Positions 9,911-20,451 of a stretch of DNA of 64,000 bases are shown in pieces. The position numbers were made by a program, and so were the translations under genes. Positions within the stretch are counted from its first letter, which is position 1, and every line of letters begins with the position of its first letter. The stretch spans positions 248,001-312,000 of the forward strand of contig CAKOGP040001836.1 in assembly GCA_933822405.4 (NCBI GenBank). The letters are read 5' to 3'. The notes below the pieces were generated by a model. The model saw nothing but the letters and a program-made list of their open reading frames with translations, searched no databases and had not been told where the DNA came from. Source of the stretch: Cylindrotheca closterium. Its lineage: Eukaryota > Bacillariophyta > Bacillariophyceae > Bacillariales > Bacillariaceae.

Positions 9911-10771
9911 ATGGTGTCCCAATCAACCCTCCTTCCTCCTCAGTTGGCAGTGCGAGAAGCTCGTCCAGATGATCCACTAGAATGTAGTGTACATAGCCTT
10001 CCTAAGCCTCTGCTGCGAGAATTTCAACATGTTTTTGGCCAAGAATACCTCGAAGAAATGGTAAAAGACAATAATAAATCGCTTGAGCTCCTTGCTATAC
10101 CGACCAACCAACAAGCTCGAAAAGACCTGGTGGCTGTTGGAGATGACATTGAGTTTGAAAAAGATAGATTGCTTAATGTAGTAAGTTTTTCTCTACCGGC
10201 ATTGTTGAGGACGCGAGCGCCCAGTACTATACTAACCAAAGTCGTTGTAATTTTCACAGTTCATGGAATTTGGAGACGAGCTATGCAAAAGAATCCGATC
10301 TTATGGGTTCTGGGCTGACTACATTGATCCATGCTCTGGTCTTCCAATGATTACGCCGAATTGCAACAAGGTCTACTCTGAAGGTATGTTTAATTTAAAT
10401 ATTGATAAAATCCTTGAATAGCTGGCCTCCGAAGATTTTGCTCACAACTTTCTGCAGTGGATGGTATGGAGTGCCTTTTAAATTACAAGGCACATAACGC
10501 TGGGTTCTGTAAGGTAAGCCTTTCAAATGGACACGGTGATTAGTCCGGTGGTCGCAAAGTGGCTCCGACATTCGACAGCGAAGCACCGTCATCTCTCCAA
10601 CTACATTCAACATCTTCGTCACTCATCAGTGTCCGATTCACCTTGCTATAGATCCTTCAACACCCACGTTGGGGTAGTGCTGTGTATCCAGCTACTATGT
10701 TTGCACATGCTCCTCCGGATCTTGTCATCAAGCTAGTTCAGGAATATCAAGCAAAAATGACGAGCAAATAA
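9911..10771 (+). CDS. MMADHC: MMADHC (cblD) homologue, intracellular cobalamin trafficking
   Basis: Four exons, 9911..10180, 10260..10383, 10458..10513 and 10652..10771, give 189 residues with all phases consistent. Recognisable MMADHC blocks are FADYIDPCSGLPM-like text (ADYIDPCSGLPMITPNCNKV), then VDGMECLLNYKAHNAGFCK, then ILQHPRWGSAVYPATMF. In animals MMADHC receives B12 from MMACHC and routes it to methionine synthase (cytosol) or methylmalonyl-CoA mutase (mitochondrion). The Cys in the TPNC and DPC segments lies in the part that binds the cobalt in the animal protein. The N-terminus here is short and lacks an obvious mitochondrial presequence. This fits a B12-using alga. Shadow translations hide the gene because exons 2-4 are short. 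Confidence 0.88.
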
Positions 10772-11082
10772 GAACCCGCCCTGGAACGATCGACAATCGC
10801 AATATCGGGACTTTGCCCTGGCGACCAATAGGATGCAAATCACAGATAGTGTAAAAAAAGAAACTCTCGGGAGGAGAGCATAAGAAAATCCACTAACGTA
10901 GTCAAGTTGAACTGCTTCCAGACACCGGGGCATGATGCTTTTTGATTAATTCATTCTTTTTACAATCGGTGAAAGTTCTTCTCGTACGGAATGTCACTAT
11001 GAATGATCAATTCTATTATCATAACATGAATCTTGTGCAATTCATTAATAATTTTATAAAATAATACTTTAGAGCCCAAGTC

Positions 11083-11870
11083 TTAGCTGTTGATAGGATC
11101 CGCGTTCTGAAATAGATTCAAGTTCATCATTCGCGCGAATTCATCGAGGTACACACGTCCTTTCTGCTTTGTCTGCGCCCTACGAATCATCTCTTCTAGT
11201 TCTTCCTGTGGAATGTCAGATTCTCCCAGTTCCATTGCTATGCGCTCCAGGTCTTCAAAGTTGATGTAGCCCTTGCCATCCAAGTCGAACAACTCAAAGA
11301 CATGTGCATAATTTGTTCCCTCTTCTTCTTGCATCGTTCGGTGCAGACTTGTTTTGGCCATCAATTCTATGTAGTCATCCAAGTCTAGATCTTGCTCCGC
11401 TGGGATTGACTCCAGTTCTGCCAAGAGCTTTCGTAAATGGGGATAGACCGTCGTGCCAGACTCCCCTGCCGCATCTTGAAGGGCCAGGAGCAAGTCTCTG
11501 AGAACGCCAGCCGTTATCGACCCTTCATTTTCCGTATCCATCAACGCAAACGATTCCTTGAAATCTTGTAGCTCGCTTTGGCTGAAGCCATTGTTATTGT
11601 TCGAAAGTGGTTGTGGATCCTCTTCATGGAGCGCGGTTGTAGTTGTCGTCGAAACTGCTTTGCCGGATGAGATACCCCCAGATTTTGCCTTAGGTGACTT
11701 GAAAAAAAGAGCTTTCTTTCCAATTGGTGGCAGACTATTGTGCTTGTTTCGAATCTGAGGTACGATAGACAGTATGCAGTTAGCGCACCATATTCGTCTA
11801 CACTATCACATAGCAAACAACAAGAAAAAGATTTCGATTGATGCTTGTTCGTCCTCTCAAGTCTTACCAT
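11083..11870 (-). CDS. Centrin/caltractin-like EF-hand protein with start-codon intron
   Basis: The proposed structure is a first coding exon of only the ATG (11870..11868), a GTAAGA...CTCAG intron (11867..11755) and one exon 11754..11083, giving 224 residues. A basic Ser/Thr-rich N-terminus (IRNKHNSLPPIGKKALFFK) precedes four EF-hand positions. EF1 (MDTENEGSITAGVL) is atypical and EF2 is weak. EF3 (FDLDGKGYINFEDLERIAME) is canonical. EF4 (RRAQTKQKGRVYLDEF) has lost its acidic ligands. EELEEMIRRA is the typical centrin helix. Centrins act at basal bodies, in nuclear export or in DNA repair; pennate diatoms lack centrioles, so the role is open. Without the intron, the frame from this ATG does not reach the EF-hands. 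Confidence 0.75.
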
Positions 11871-12512
11871 GGTCGTGACTATTCTAATGAACAAATTGTA
11901 GTAGAGATCTCAATGAAAACTTAAGATGTACTGGTAGTGGCTCTTGTTCCAAACTTGCGGGACGGGTAGTTCCAATGGATGAGCAACCTATCGCTTGCAA
12001 AGAAATTGTATTGTCGGTTGGATCGAGTTTCGAGACTCAAATTTTGAAATTTTGGTTTGAATCAACATAACTGATCAATTGAATCAACTGTAGTACAGAG
12101 TGACTCGTGGAAAAACGTGTAGAATATTCAAATAATGAAAGGTACTTATTTAGGTTACATTCCAAATTTTCCAAAATGCAAACCTTACGAGAAAACACCG
12201 GACCATGATGGCACAAGCAACTAAGAAGGATGGTTCGTGACTCCTGATTCTATCTGATCCTGCCTGAAACACTCAGCCATGAATGAGCGATAGACTTTCA
12301 GTATGATTGCAGTTGATCCAAAGGCACACGAAACCTTTCAGGATTGGTTTTCGATCGCAGCTTCGGTTGTCAACCAGTTTGGCCAAACCAAAACATAATG
12401 CAAACTTTCCAACAACGGCTCGACCACGAAGTATTCCATCTTTCATCTCACAAGTTCTAAAAGTAACAATCCGAATACAACTGCTATCAAAGTTTGATTC
12501 AAGGTCACGACG
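11871..12512. other. Gene-less divergent intergenic region (642 bp)
   Basis: No open frame with coding character. It holds the promoters of the centrin-like gene and the PSxxPS protein. TGTACTGGTAGTGG at 11928 is a weak GTAC-type motif 60 bp from the centrin start. Confidence 0.6.
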
Positions 12513-13568
12513 ATGTTTTCCCTCAACAAGATTTTCCTTTTCATGCTTTCATTCGGCATTCTTACTGCTGCATCCATGGCGATTCCATCTCCGGATTCGA
12601 TGGACGATTGCCCAAAGTGTGGGATGAGGCTTCTTACGATTGAAAAGAACAGCCACATCAACCACCTTCCTTTGGAGCGCCGTACCAAGAAGACTGGTGG
12701 CAGTGGTAGCACACCTGCAAAAATCAAGCTTCCACCATTCAATAAGAGCAAAAGCGGTACAGGTGCTAGTAAGGGTGCCAGCAAGGCCACGAAGAAGAGC
12801 TCTGGGTTTTCCAAGGTCGCCAGCAAGAGTATCAATAGTGGTTCTGTATCTTCCAAGGTCGCCAGCAAGGGCACCAAGAAAAGTTCTGCATCTTCGAAGA
12901 GTGCATCTTCTTTGAAGTCGGCCATTCAACCATCAACACCACGTCCTGCCCCCCGATCCTCTCCACCACCTCCACCTACTCCAGTCCCAAGCTCTACTCC
13001 CACCTCTCGACCTTCTGCCAAACCAAGCACTGCTCCCACCTCTCGGCCTTCTACCAAACCAAGTGCTGCTCCTACTTCTCGACCTTCTGCCAAACCAAGT
13101 GCTGCTCCCACCTCTCGACCTTCTGCAAAACCAAGCTCTGTTCCCTCGGACATTCCAAGCGCTGCTCCTAGCTCTCTGCCATCTGTCAAACCCAGCTCTG
13201 TTCCCTCGGATATGCCTAGCATGGTTCCTTCCGATATGCCGAGTGTGGTGCCGTCGGACATGCCTAGTATGGTTCCTTCCGATTTGCCCTCAATGGCTCC
13301 AAGCTCTCGTCCCAGTGAAAACCCATCTGACGAGCCTACCTATGCCACCAGCACTACCGAAAGCATCACTGCTGCTCTCCCTGATGAGAGTCCCCGTACC
13401 AATACAAAGGCCATTGTCATCGTTGGAGGTTCTTTTGTCCTCTTGGTCCTTTTGGGCAGTGCCATTGCACTTCGTGGAAGTGCTGTGGAAGCTGCAGTCA
13501 ATGGTGGAGGTGGTGCTCCACTTGCTCCTGCCAACGCGGATTTGGAGGAGGTTGTACTGGATGACTGA
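12513..13568 (+). CDS. PSxxPS-repeat secreted or surface protein with C-terminal membrane anchor
   Basis: A single exon of 351 residues. A signal peptide (MFSLNKIFLFMLSFGILTAA...) is followed by a short Cys pair (DCPKCGM). A Ser/Lys-rich basic region (about 60-135: KSGTGASKGASKATKKSSGF) comes next. A proline stretch then leads to about 20 copies of a Pro-Ser repeat (PSAKPS, PTSRPS, PSVPSDMPS; about 145-270). A C-terminal membrane helix (KAIVIVGGSFVLLVLLGSAI) ends in a short acidic tail. The layout matches diatom cell-surface proteins that carry highly O-glycosylated PSxxPS stalks. A wall or adhesion role is inference. Lys/Ser-rich parts also recall silaffin-like chemistry, but no RXL or KXXK-rich pentalysine series is obvious. 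Confidence 0.75.
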   Translation: MFSLNKIFLFMLSFGILTAASMAIPSPDSMDDCPKCGMRLLTIEKNSHINHLPLERRTKKTGGSGSTPAKIKLPPFNKSKSGTGASKGASKATKKSSGFSKVASKSINSGSVSSKVASKGTKKSSASSKSASSLKSAIQPSTPRPAPRSSPPPPPTPVPSSTPTSRPSAKPSTAPTSRPSTKPSAAPTSRPSAKPSAAPTSRPSAKPSSVPSDIPSAAPSSLPSVKPSSVPSDMPSMVPSDMPSVVPSDMPSMVPSDLPSMAPSSRPSENPSDEPTYATSTTESITAALPDESPRTNTKAIVIVGGSFVLLVLLGSAIALRGSAVEAAVNGGGGAPLAPANADLEEVVLDD

Positions 13569-13688
13569 TGGTTTTCTGCACTGCAATCGGCATAAAATAA
13601 ACGTATAGAGAGGATTTGTGTACATTTGAATCAATTCTAATTGGAGTGGTACCATTTCGATATCTCTTAGCACAGAATACTTCTCGAC

Positions 13689-13838
13689 GACATGTAAATA
13701 TTTTGTAAGCTTTCTCAATGTGAGATTAGTTCTCATTAGGACCTATCCTAGTTGACCCAAATGACATGTAAATATTTTGTAAGCTTTCTCAATGTGAGAT
13801 TAGTTCTCATTAGGACCTATCCTAGTTGACCCAAATGA
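13689..13838. repeat. Perfect 74-bp tandem duplication
   Basis: Copy 1 is 13689..13762 and copy 2 is 13763..13836, read identically base for base. It starts GACATGTAAATATTTTG and ends GTTGACCCAAAT, with GA shared beyond copy 2. It lies between the 3' ends of the convergent PSxxPS gene and the small 79-residue gene. The lack of divergence implies a recent event or an assembly artefact. Confidence 0.95.
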
Positions 13839-13895
13839 TTGACCAAATGTCCAGCATTCATGTTCGATCATTGCATCCACGAGACCAAAGCCAGT

Positions 13896-14135
13896 TTAGC
13901 GGGGGGGGTTCTCCTCGTAGTATTGTTTGATGGCTCTGGTATCTGGATCACCCATGAAGAACTTGTAGTAAAGGCTGACTCCCAATCCCATGGCGACTCC
14001 GTGAACGGCACACATGGTGAATCCTTGAAGTGGAGGCATGCGAGCATAGTATCCTCGGATTCCAGGGGCAGGGACACGAGCTACTGGGCCAGGGCCAAAA
14101 AGCCTCTTGTTGTAGTTGATGATCTTTCCGGACAT
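13896..14135 (-). CDS. Small single-pass protein, probably mitochondrial inner membrane
   Basis: 79 residues starting MSGKIINYNKRLFGPGPVAR. The N-terminal part is basic and proline-rich, followed by RGYYARMPPLQGF and one membrane helix (CAVHGVAMGLGVSLYYKFF). The C-terminal DPDTRAIKQYYEENPPR is typical of small accessory subunits of respiratory complexes or ATP synthase facing the matrix or intermembrane space. I cannot name the subunit. The next gene is SDHC of complex II in head-to-head orientation. The long upstream open frame is ignored because it lacks a coding look. The stop follows a run of eight G, a spot prone to sequencing error. Confidence 0.7.
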   Translation of the reverse strand: MSGKIINYNKRLFGPGPVARVPAPGIRGYYARMPPLQGFTMCAVHGVAMGLGVSLYYKFFMGDPDTRAIKQYYEENPPR

Positions 14136-14572
14136 GGTTTCTGGAGTGTGCAAGAGAGAGGTAAAGCAGTTGAAAAAGCTAATGAGAAACTTGGAACAGG
14201 CATTACAATGGACCAATCGAAAAAAGCAAATCAAACGCCTTGATGGTAAACACAATCCCCGCTTCAAATTATAAAACTGGCATGTTGATCTTCCCGCTGT
14301 CATGGCATTGCAGTTTACTCACAAAGTCGACGTTTGTACCAAGAGGACTTGTTGCTGTTGGAAACGAACACCACGCTCCACCACCTTCGTACTTCTGTCC
14401 GTGCTTCGTGCTGTAGTCATTTTTATTCTTATTCGTTCCGTATATTTATATATCGGCCTGTCCGCCAGCAGACTTCGGGAAGAGAAGAAAAGAAACGCTT
14501 CTTTGGATTCGAGAAAGCGATGCGAAGCTTGACATCCAGATCATCTGAAAAACGCACAAGGAAACCAGAAAG
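14136..14572. other. Divergent intergenic region (437 bp)
   Basis: Holds the promoters of the 79-residue gene (minus) and SDHC (plus). TATATTTATATATC near 14440-14453 is an AT-rich, TATA-like block about 120 bp from the SDHC start. No other structure seen. Confidence 0.5.
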
Positions 14573-15156
14573 ATGAGCTTGAATAGTGTAAATGCCAAAC
14601 TCAGGCCGCTAGTCCAGCGTGCCATGAAAACTCCCGCCTCAAGATCTATGACAGTCTTGTCCAAGGAGAGTGGTGAGGAATACAAGAAATTGGTAAGTGC
14701 AGAATGATTCATTTATCGATCGCAAAGCAAAGCTTGGTACTAACACGTCTTTTCCATTCGTAGAACTACACAAATCGAATGAAGCAAACTGGGCGTCCCG
14801 TGTCTCCCCATGTCACAATCTACACCTTCCCCGTCACTGCTATTTCCTCCATTACCAACCGCGTCACCGGAGTTGCCATGGCACTCGGTGCTGCTGGTCT
14901 TGGAACGGTCGAGATTTTGGGCGGTTCGGGTACAGCCTTGTCCTTGATGGAAACCATTGGATCTCAGGGCTTCTTGATTGCTGCCCCTGCCAAATTTGCA
15001 GTGGCATTTCCCGTCGTATACCATTACAGCGGCGCACTTCGACATTTCGCTTGGGATTACAAACCAGATATGTTGACTAACGTCGATGCTGAAAAGTCAT
15101 CTTGGGCTTTGATTGGAGGTGCCACTGTCGTCAGTGGAATCGCTATGTTCCTATAA
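14573..15156 (+). CDS. SDHC: Succinate dehydrogenase cytochrome b560 subunit (SDHC)
   Basis: Exons 14573..14692 and 14764..15156 give 170 residues; the intron is GTAAGT/CGTAG, phase 0. An N-terminal mitochondrial presequence (SLNSVNAKLRPLVQRAMKT) precedes NRMKQTGRPVSPHVTIYTFP, where the RP-x-SPH-x-xIY motif is the SDHC quinone-site signature. Three membrane helices follow. The second ends in YHYSGALRHFAWD, carrying the His that ligates heme b (H-x3-G-x-RH-x-xWD). It anchors complex II in the inner mitochondrial membrane and helps reduce ubiquinone. It is tail-to-tail with the plastid processing peptidase, 121 bp between stops. Confidence 0.93.
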
Positions 15157-15277
15157 GTTCAATATCAGAGAAACTGAGCATCAATTTATACTACTTGCAC
15201 ACATGACATGCTAGATCAAGGTAATAGGATTTCTACTTTCTAAAATATTAACCTAGATCTTCTTGAGGTTTCTTTGC

Positions 15278-18200
15278 TTAGCCTGTGAGTGCCCCACCTC
15301 TTCTCATTCCAATGACAGGAGCTTGACGAACCAGCTCTTCTTCTGGTTCTTCTACCCCGTCTGGCTTGACAGTCTTTCCAATGGCTGTGTACAGTTCATT
15401 GTCATCGAGTCCCATTGTTTCCAAAACCAACTGTAGATCCTTAACGGTGATGGCTTCGACCACTGCCTGGAAATCCGTGAAGGACAGTGGACCCTTCAGT
15501 GGAACTGATTCCTCTTGAAGTCCCGACATTTGCTCAGTCCAGTATTGGGTGGTGCGGAGGGAGAATTCGTGTCGGTTCAGGACTACTCGCTTGGCGGATT
15601 CGGCATTGTCCGGGGTAATGGGGTTGGTCTTACGCAAGTTGTGCAAGGTTTCTTTGCAGGCTTCCAAAGCCTTTTGTGCATTCTCCTTGGAAGCCGTGAC
15701 GGTCACCAAGAACCATCCGCCCATAAGTCGCTCAAATCCGGTAAAAGAAAAGTTGGCATCATACGTCAATTGCTTCCGTTCTCGTACGTTGCTAAAGAGT
15801 CGACGGTTGAAGATTTCGGACAACAATAGCAATGCGATTCGGGCAAAGAGTGGGTGCTTTCGTCGACCCAAATCATACTCCGATGCGCGTTTGTCCTTTT
15901 CCAAAATGATCTCCGACACAGTTCTTCCATCGGCAAGGTATCCCCAAGCATTTGGTGCAGAACCGGAAACATATGCCACTGCTCGTGGATCCGAATCAGG
16001 GAGCTCCAATTCAACAAATTTACCTGGAAGTGGGAGGCTCGGTACACTGCTGACAACGGCACCCTTGACATCAGCAGGAACTTCCTCTACCAAATACTCC
16101 TTGTTGGCATCGGCAGGGATAGTACCAATGTATTTATAAATCATCTCCAAAACCTCAGCAACATCGAAGTCTCCAGAAATTGAAATTTCAAGGTTTTCTG
16201 GCGACATTTGCGACATGACAGCTGTTTTGGCCTCGTCCAAAGTAATAGCATTGACCTCATCGACCTCAATGGAAAGGAATCTACATTTAAGGGTGAGAGA
16301 TGAGGGCGCATAGTGGCAAAACAGAAAGAAAACACAATTTGCACATACCTTTCATCGTCTGCGGTCATAGCCTCCATAATCTTTTCGGTACTGAGATTTT
16401 CAAGGTTCTTCAGCATGGACTCGTGAGTTCCGCGGAAGCTGGACTTACTGCGGCCAAGAGCGTCTTCTTCCCACTTGAATCCAACAATAATTTCTCTGAC
16501 AACTTGCATGACAGATTCAGTTCCGGTAATGCCCAATTGCACATCGTCTCCGAAACCAACGTTTCCAACATTCGTGGTAGGGAAGACAAAGTCAACAGTG
16601 ATGGATTCTTCGTTACAGGTGATTTCGACCATTAGCAGATGGTCAACGCAGAAGAGTTCGACTTGCTCACGCGTCCATGGACCAAATGCTCCTCCCTCTT
16701 GCATGGTGCGGGCACCGATTGCCATGGAACCCTTTTTGAAACCAAGACGTTTTTCGGCATCACGGCCACCTGGGGCAACCAGACGTAGGTGTCCACGTTG
16801 CGACTCGTGAGGATTTTGATTGACTCCAATACGGATGCCGTTGCCTAGTCGTCGAAGCGTGAATGGACGAGTGATGGTGTCTGGTGCAGTGTTGGGGGTA
16901 CCATCACTGAATTGACCTCCAAGCCAGTCTGGGGGATTTTCCTCCATAGCTTTGACCAATTCGTCTTCTGGAACCAATGTAAATGGAACGACAACATCTT
17001 CCTCTGGCTCGACTTCTAGTTGACATGCTTCATAGATTGCCTTCACCAAAGAATCCTCATCGCAATAAGCTGGATCATCCTTTTCGAGTCCCTTTGGCAA
17101 ACAGGCGACTGCAACAACGCTACCATCAACTGGATCCTCTCCTTCCTTAAAGCTCATAACATGAGAACATAGCTCTGCAGCTGCGCTATTGACGTCTTCG
17201 AGGGTCAAGGAAGATAGAGCCTTGGCAGTCATGAGGTATGACTGTTCTGGGGACATAAAAGTGTGTCCATTTGCGACTGTTTCCATAAGGTACGAAAGCT
17301 GATCTCCGTGCTCGATACGGTCACCTTGTGCCGCAAGTTGTTCAGCATCAGTCATCAGAGAGGATGCATAACGCTCCATTTCACCCATCGTGACCCCATG
17401 TACACCAAGCTTTCTGATCTCGGAAAGAGACTTACAGATTGCTTCTTTCCACTTGTGGGGCTCGGCTGTCAGATCCAGACTACAGACTGCGCAACCTTCC
17501 CGGGCAGAGTCTAATTGGTTGAATTCAACAAATGTAAATGCAGGATCATCACTACGTCCTCCAACATTTAGACGAATCTGAAGTGCTGCAAGAGCAACAC
17601 GGCGTGCCAAACTCTTGCGGAATGAATCAAGATCGATAATGGGTTCGACAGGGCGCTTTGCAAACAGGTGCATAGAGAACGATTGCAACAGCTCATGGCG
17701 AAAAATGTGTGGTCTGATCTTTTTTCCAGGAGCCACCTCCTCAGTTTGCAAGAAAGAAACAGTTTCGTCAAGTGGGTAGGAATTCTGAAGATTGATATCA
17801 TATTCAAGCTGGTCCTTTGGAATGATAAGCTTTCCATCAACATCCATGTCCTTGGCAATATTCCAGTCGTGTCTGACTGGAGGGTAGTGCCAACTACCTG
17901 CAGCCTTGACGGTTCCGCCAACTACAGCATCAGCAAGATCCTTTGCTTGTTCTTTAATCTCGGGGATCTTAATATCCGCCCCTTGCTTTTCCGCACTCAA
18001 TCGTCCAAACTTTTCAGCGATAACCCTCTCGGCCTCCTCGGTATCAACGTCTCCAACCAAGTACAAGAGAACATTATCGGGGCGGTAGTGAGTTCGATGC
18101 CAAGATTTGACATCGTCGGTTTGCCAGCTTCGGATAAGAGACTCTTTTCCGATTGGGAATCGCTTAGCTAGGCGGTTCTCACGATGCAAGGTCGACAGAA

Positions 18201-19013
18201 TTTGACATTCCACACGGTATTCGATTGTATTCACCATTGTCATTTCTGATAAGACAGCTGCTCTTTCCTTTTCCAATCGAGAACTCTCAACGCGGGCCTC
18301 CAAAACATCAACAAGAGCATCCAAAGCCATGGGCAGCATTGGAATGTTAGTGCGCGGAGTTGTGTTTGGACAGATGGCGTAAAACACAGTGTGATGAAAA
18401 TCAGTGTAAGCATTGGTTTGTGACCCAGTTCCAAACAAAAGTTCACGTTTGCGAGATCCCATATATGCAACGTGTTCAGTCAAGTGTGCAATACCCTGTT
18501 GTGACTCCAGTTCATCAGCTAAAGCGAAGAGACAATATTAGCATATAATTCGTAAGGATCACTGATCTTCTTGCACTCAAGGGACATACCAGAGCCAGAA
18601 AAAACCTGCAAATGTGCTTCGAAACGGCCAGGAGGACTTTTGTTGGGCAAGATGACATATGGAAGCCCATTGGGAAGGGTTCCAGATTTGACATTTGAGT
18701 GGAATGGAAGTGGTTCTGACTTTACTTCTTTCTTTTCATCGGGCCCAAGTCTGTTCAGAGGCGAAATGTGCGATCGAACACTCGGGTGAGGTTCCAAATT
18801 CTTGCTGCCTCGAAGTGATGGTCCTGCACTTCCACTTTCTCCAAATAAGTTGGCCAACGAAAAGGATCCCTTTCCTTCCTGATGCAGAACAACTGGAGAG
18901 AGCTTAGTTCTTGGTGCCCTTTGTGACGGGGTGAATGAAAAAGACGGTTGGAAGGCAGCTGTAGAAAACACTACTACTCCCAAACACAGGGATATTGGTG
19001 CCGACAACTTCAT
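15278..19013 (-). CDS. SPP: Stromal processing peptidase (M16 zinc metalloprotease), plastid
   Basis: Three exons, 19013..18590, 18518..16349 and 16280..15278, give 1198 residues with consistent phases. The N-terminus MKLSAPISLCLGVVVFSTAAF is a signal peptide ending AAF-QP, then a transit-like Ser-rich stretch. The M16 domain opens with KSGTLPNGLPYVILPNKSPP. The inverted zinc motif H-x-x-E-H is seen as HLTEHVAYMGS just after intron 1, with the distal Glu region ERAAVLSEMTMVNTIEYRVE. Length and order fit plant SPP (about 1250), which removes transit peptides from imported precursors, better than the roughly 450-residue mitochondrial MPP. The second and third M16 domains follow (INRRLFSNVRERKQLTYDAN, with the R/Y pair that binds substrate). 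Introns are small (71 and 68 bp). Confidence 0.88.
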
Positions 19014-19390
19014 CTATCAGTATGTTGTCGAGTAATAGAAAATTGAGTATTGTTGTTCACAGTCAATATCGGAGAAGGACTGTGAGCTGTTTCTGAGATT
19101 CAAAGCTGCGAGGAATTTATTTCAAGCGGAACCGTAGAAATAAGACGCAGTTTGAAATGCTTCAGTTAGGATGCTTCAGCTTGATGCTCGTTGTCGTTCA
19201 GAAATCGAAAGCTGAGGGCCAGTTGGAGGGCGCAGATATGGTAGGGCACTGATGACGCACAGAACGATGTCGGACAATTGAAGATTATTGTGTCCGTAAA
19301 GAAACCCAGCATTCAAAATGTCCGTTTTGGACTGGTGGACGGAATTGGTTCGTCTATACCGGTATTGTTACTGGAAATGTAATACATATT
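19014..19390. other. Intergenic region upstream of SPP (377 bp)
   Basis: Lies between the SPP start and the 3' end of the NXD1-like gene, both on the minus strand. TATACCGGTATTGTTACTGG at 19355-19374 is a GTAC/GTAT-type palindromic cluster; it could belong to the 3' flank of the NXD1-like gene. No coding signal. Confidence 0.5.
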
Positions 19391-20278
19391 TTAAAGCGGT
19401 TCCTCTTGTTGCCTTGATATCTCGATGAGTACATTGTCAACCAGAAGACCTATAGGAATTGGAATCCCTAGACCGTCTGATGGCTTTTGTGCGCATATAG
19501 TTAGGCGAATGGCGCTAGCAGATAGCCGGAGCCGATGGAGCGGCAGTTTGGAAGTGTCACTCTTGGTGAGCGGTAAGGGAACGAATGGTGTCCAAAGAGC
19601 TTTAATGCTTGGAGTCCATAGTACAGGCAAACCCTGCGCAGGAAAGCGCTTTGACGAAGTCGGATTTTCACCTAATATTCTCGCATTCTTCCATCCAGAG
19701 AGTCTAATGTTTTGTTTCTCCGGCGCTCGAATGCCAGGTGCAGATTGTACCGTCAAAGAATCGGTGGAGTCCTCACCGAAATCGATGTTAGCTAGTGCTG
19801 CAGGAACACTCCAAGTCTTCCGACAAACATCCTCCGCAGGTTGGGTACTGACAAACAATTTTGATCCCCACTGACCAATCGCACCACGTTTGAATACAGC
19901 AGCTCCCATTGTGACGTATTCTTTGTATGGCCCGACCGGTGACTCATCATATTCCAATGCAACTGTTCCTCCCAGGGTCCAACCAAACAGATTCAATATA
20001 GTAACGGATGATGGGGGCCTAGGATCATTTGGTCCAGAGGGCACTCGGGTAAGTGCAGGTCGAAACCACAGTCTCCCTGTAAAGGACCACGGATACTCTG
20101 GATCAAGTCCATTTTCGGTCGAGGATGGTTGAGTCTTTTCCAGCAGATTGAAGAGATTCCTTCTTGTTTCCACGCGGGAAGACTGCGACTGAACGGTACT
20201 CTTTGAAAAGCCTTCTACACAGACCAGTAGTATCAGCCACGAAACCAGTGCTCTTACAAGGTTTGACCCATTCATCAT
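19391..20278 (-). CDS. NXD1-like (neoxanthin-deficient 1) plastid protein
   Basis: A single exon of 295 residues. The start is one of two adjacent ATGs (20278 or 20275), opening NGSNLVRALVSWLILLVCVE followed by GF-SKS, a plastid-type signal. The core reads YPWSFTGRLWFRP, then ILNLFGWTLGGTVALEYDES PVGPYKEYVTMG, then WGSKLFVSTQPAEDVCRKTW. This tracks the plant NXD1 protein (FGYTLGGF..SYDDSPAGVFDELV), which has an acetoacetate-decarboxylase-like beta barrel and is needed for neoxanthin formation. The match is from memory of the family and not scored. The biochemical activity is unknown even in plants. The gene shares a 173-bp divergent promoter with the kinase-like gene. Confidence 0.62.
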   Translation of the reverse strand: MMNGSNLVRALVSWLILLVCVEGFSKSTVQSQSSRVETRRNLFNLLEKTQPSSTENGLDPEYPWSFTGRLWFRPALTRVPSGPNDPRPPSSVTILNLFGWTLGGTVALEYDESPVGPYKEYVTMGAAVFKRGAIGQWGSKLFVSTQPAEDVCRKTWSVPAALANIDFGEDSTDSLTVQSAPGIRAPEKQNIRLSGWKNARILGENPTSSKRFPAQGLPVLWTPSIKALWTPFVPLPLTKSDTSKLPLHRLRLSASAIRLTICAQKPSDGLGIPIPIGLLVDNVLIEISRQQEEPL

Positions 20279-20451
20279 CGTGGTTTCGATTCTTGTGTTT
20301 TTGCATTTTTTGTTTTTGTTGTTGACTGAGTCAGTCACGTGGCGCGCTTTAGTGCGTTTGCGTCACAAAACCCAACTTTTGACAACGCGCTGTTGGTTAC
20401 ACAGGTGGAACTGTACTCGCACCCTTTTCCTCCGTGGATTGCTTTCCAACC

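Noticed and set aside
12443..13261. Long minus-strand frames opposite the PSxxPS gene
   Set aside because: Mirror image of low-complexity Pro/Ser codons; no start context or domain.
12513..13568. PSxxPS protein as a silaffin
   Set aside because: Ser/Lys-rich parts are suggestive, but there are no regular KXXK pentalysine clusters or RXL sites, and the C-terminal TM anchor does not fit a typical silaffin.
20434..20451. Earlier start for the kinase-like gene
   Set aside because: The codon at 20434 is GTG; the first ATG is at 20452.
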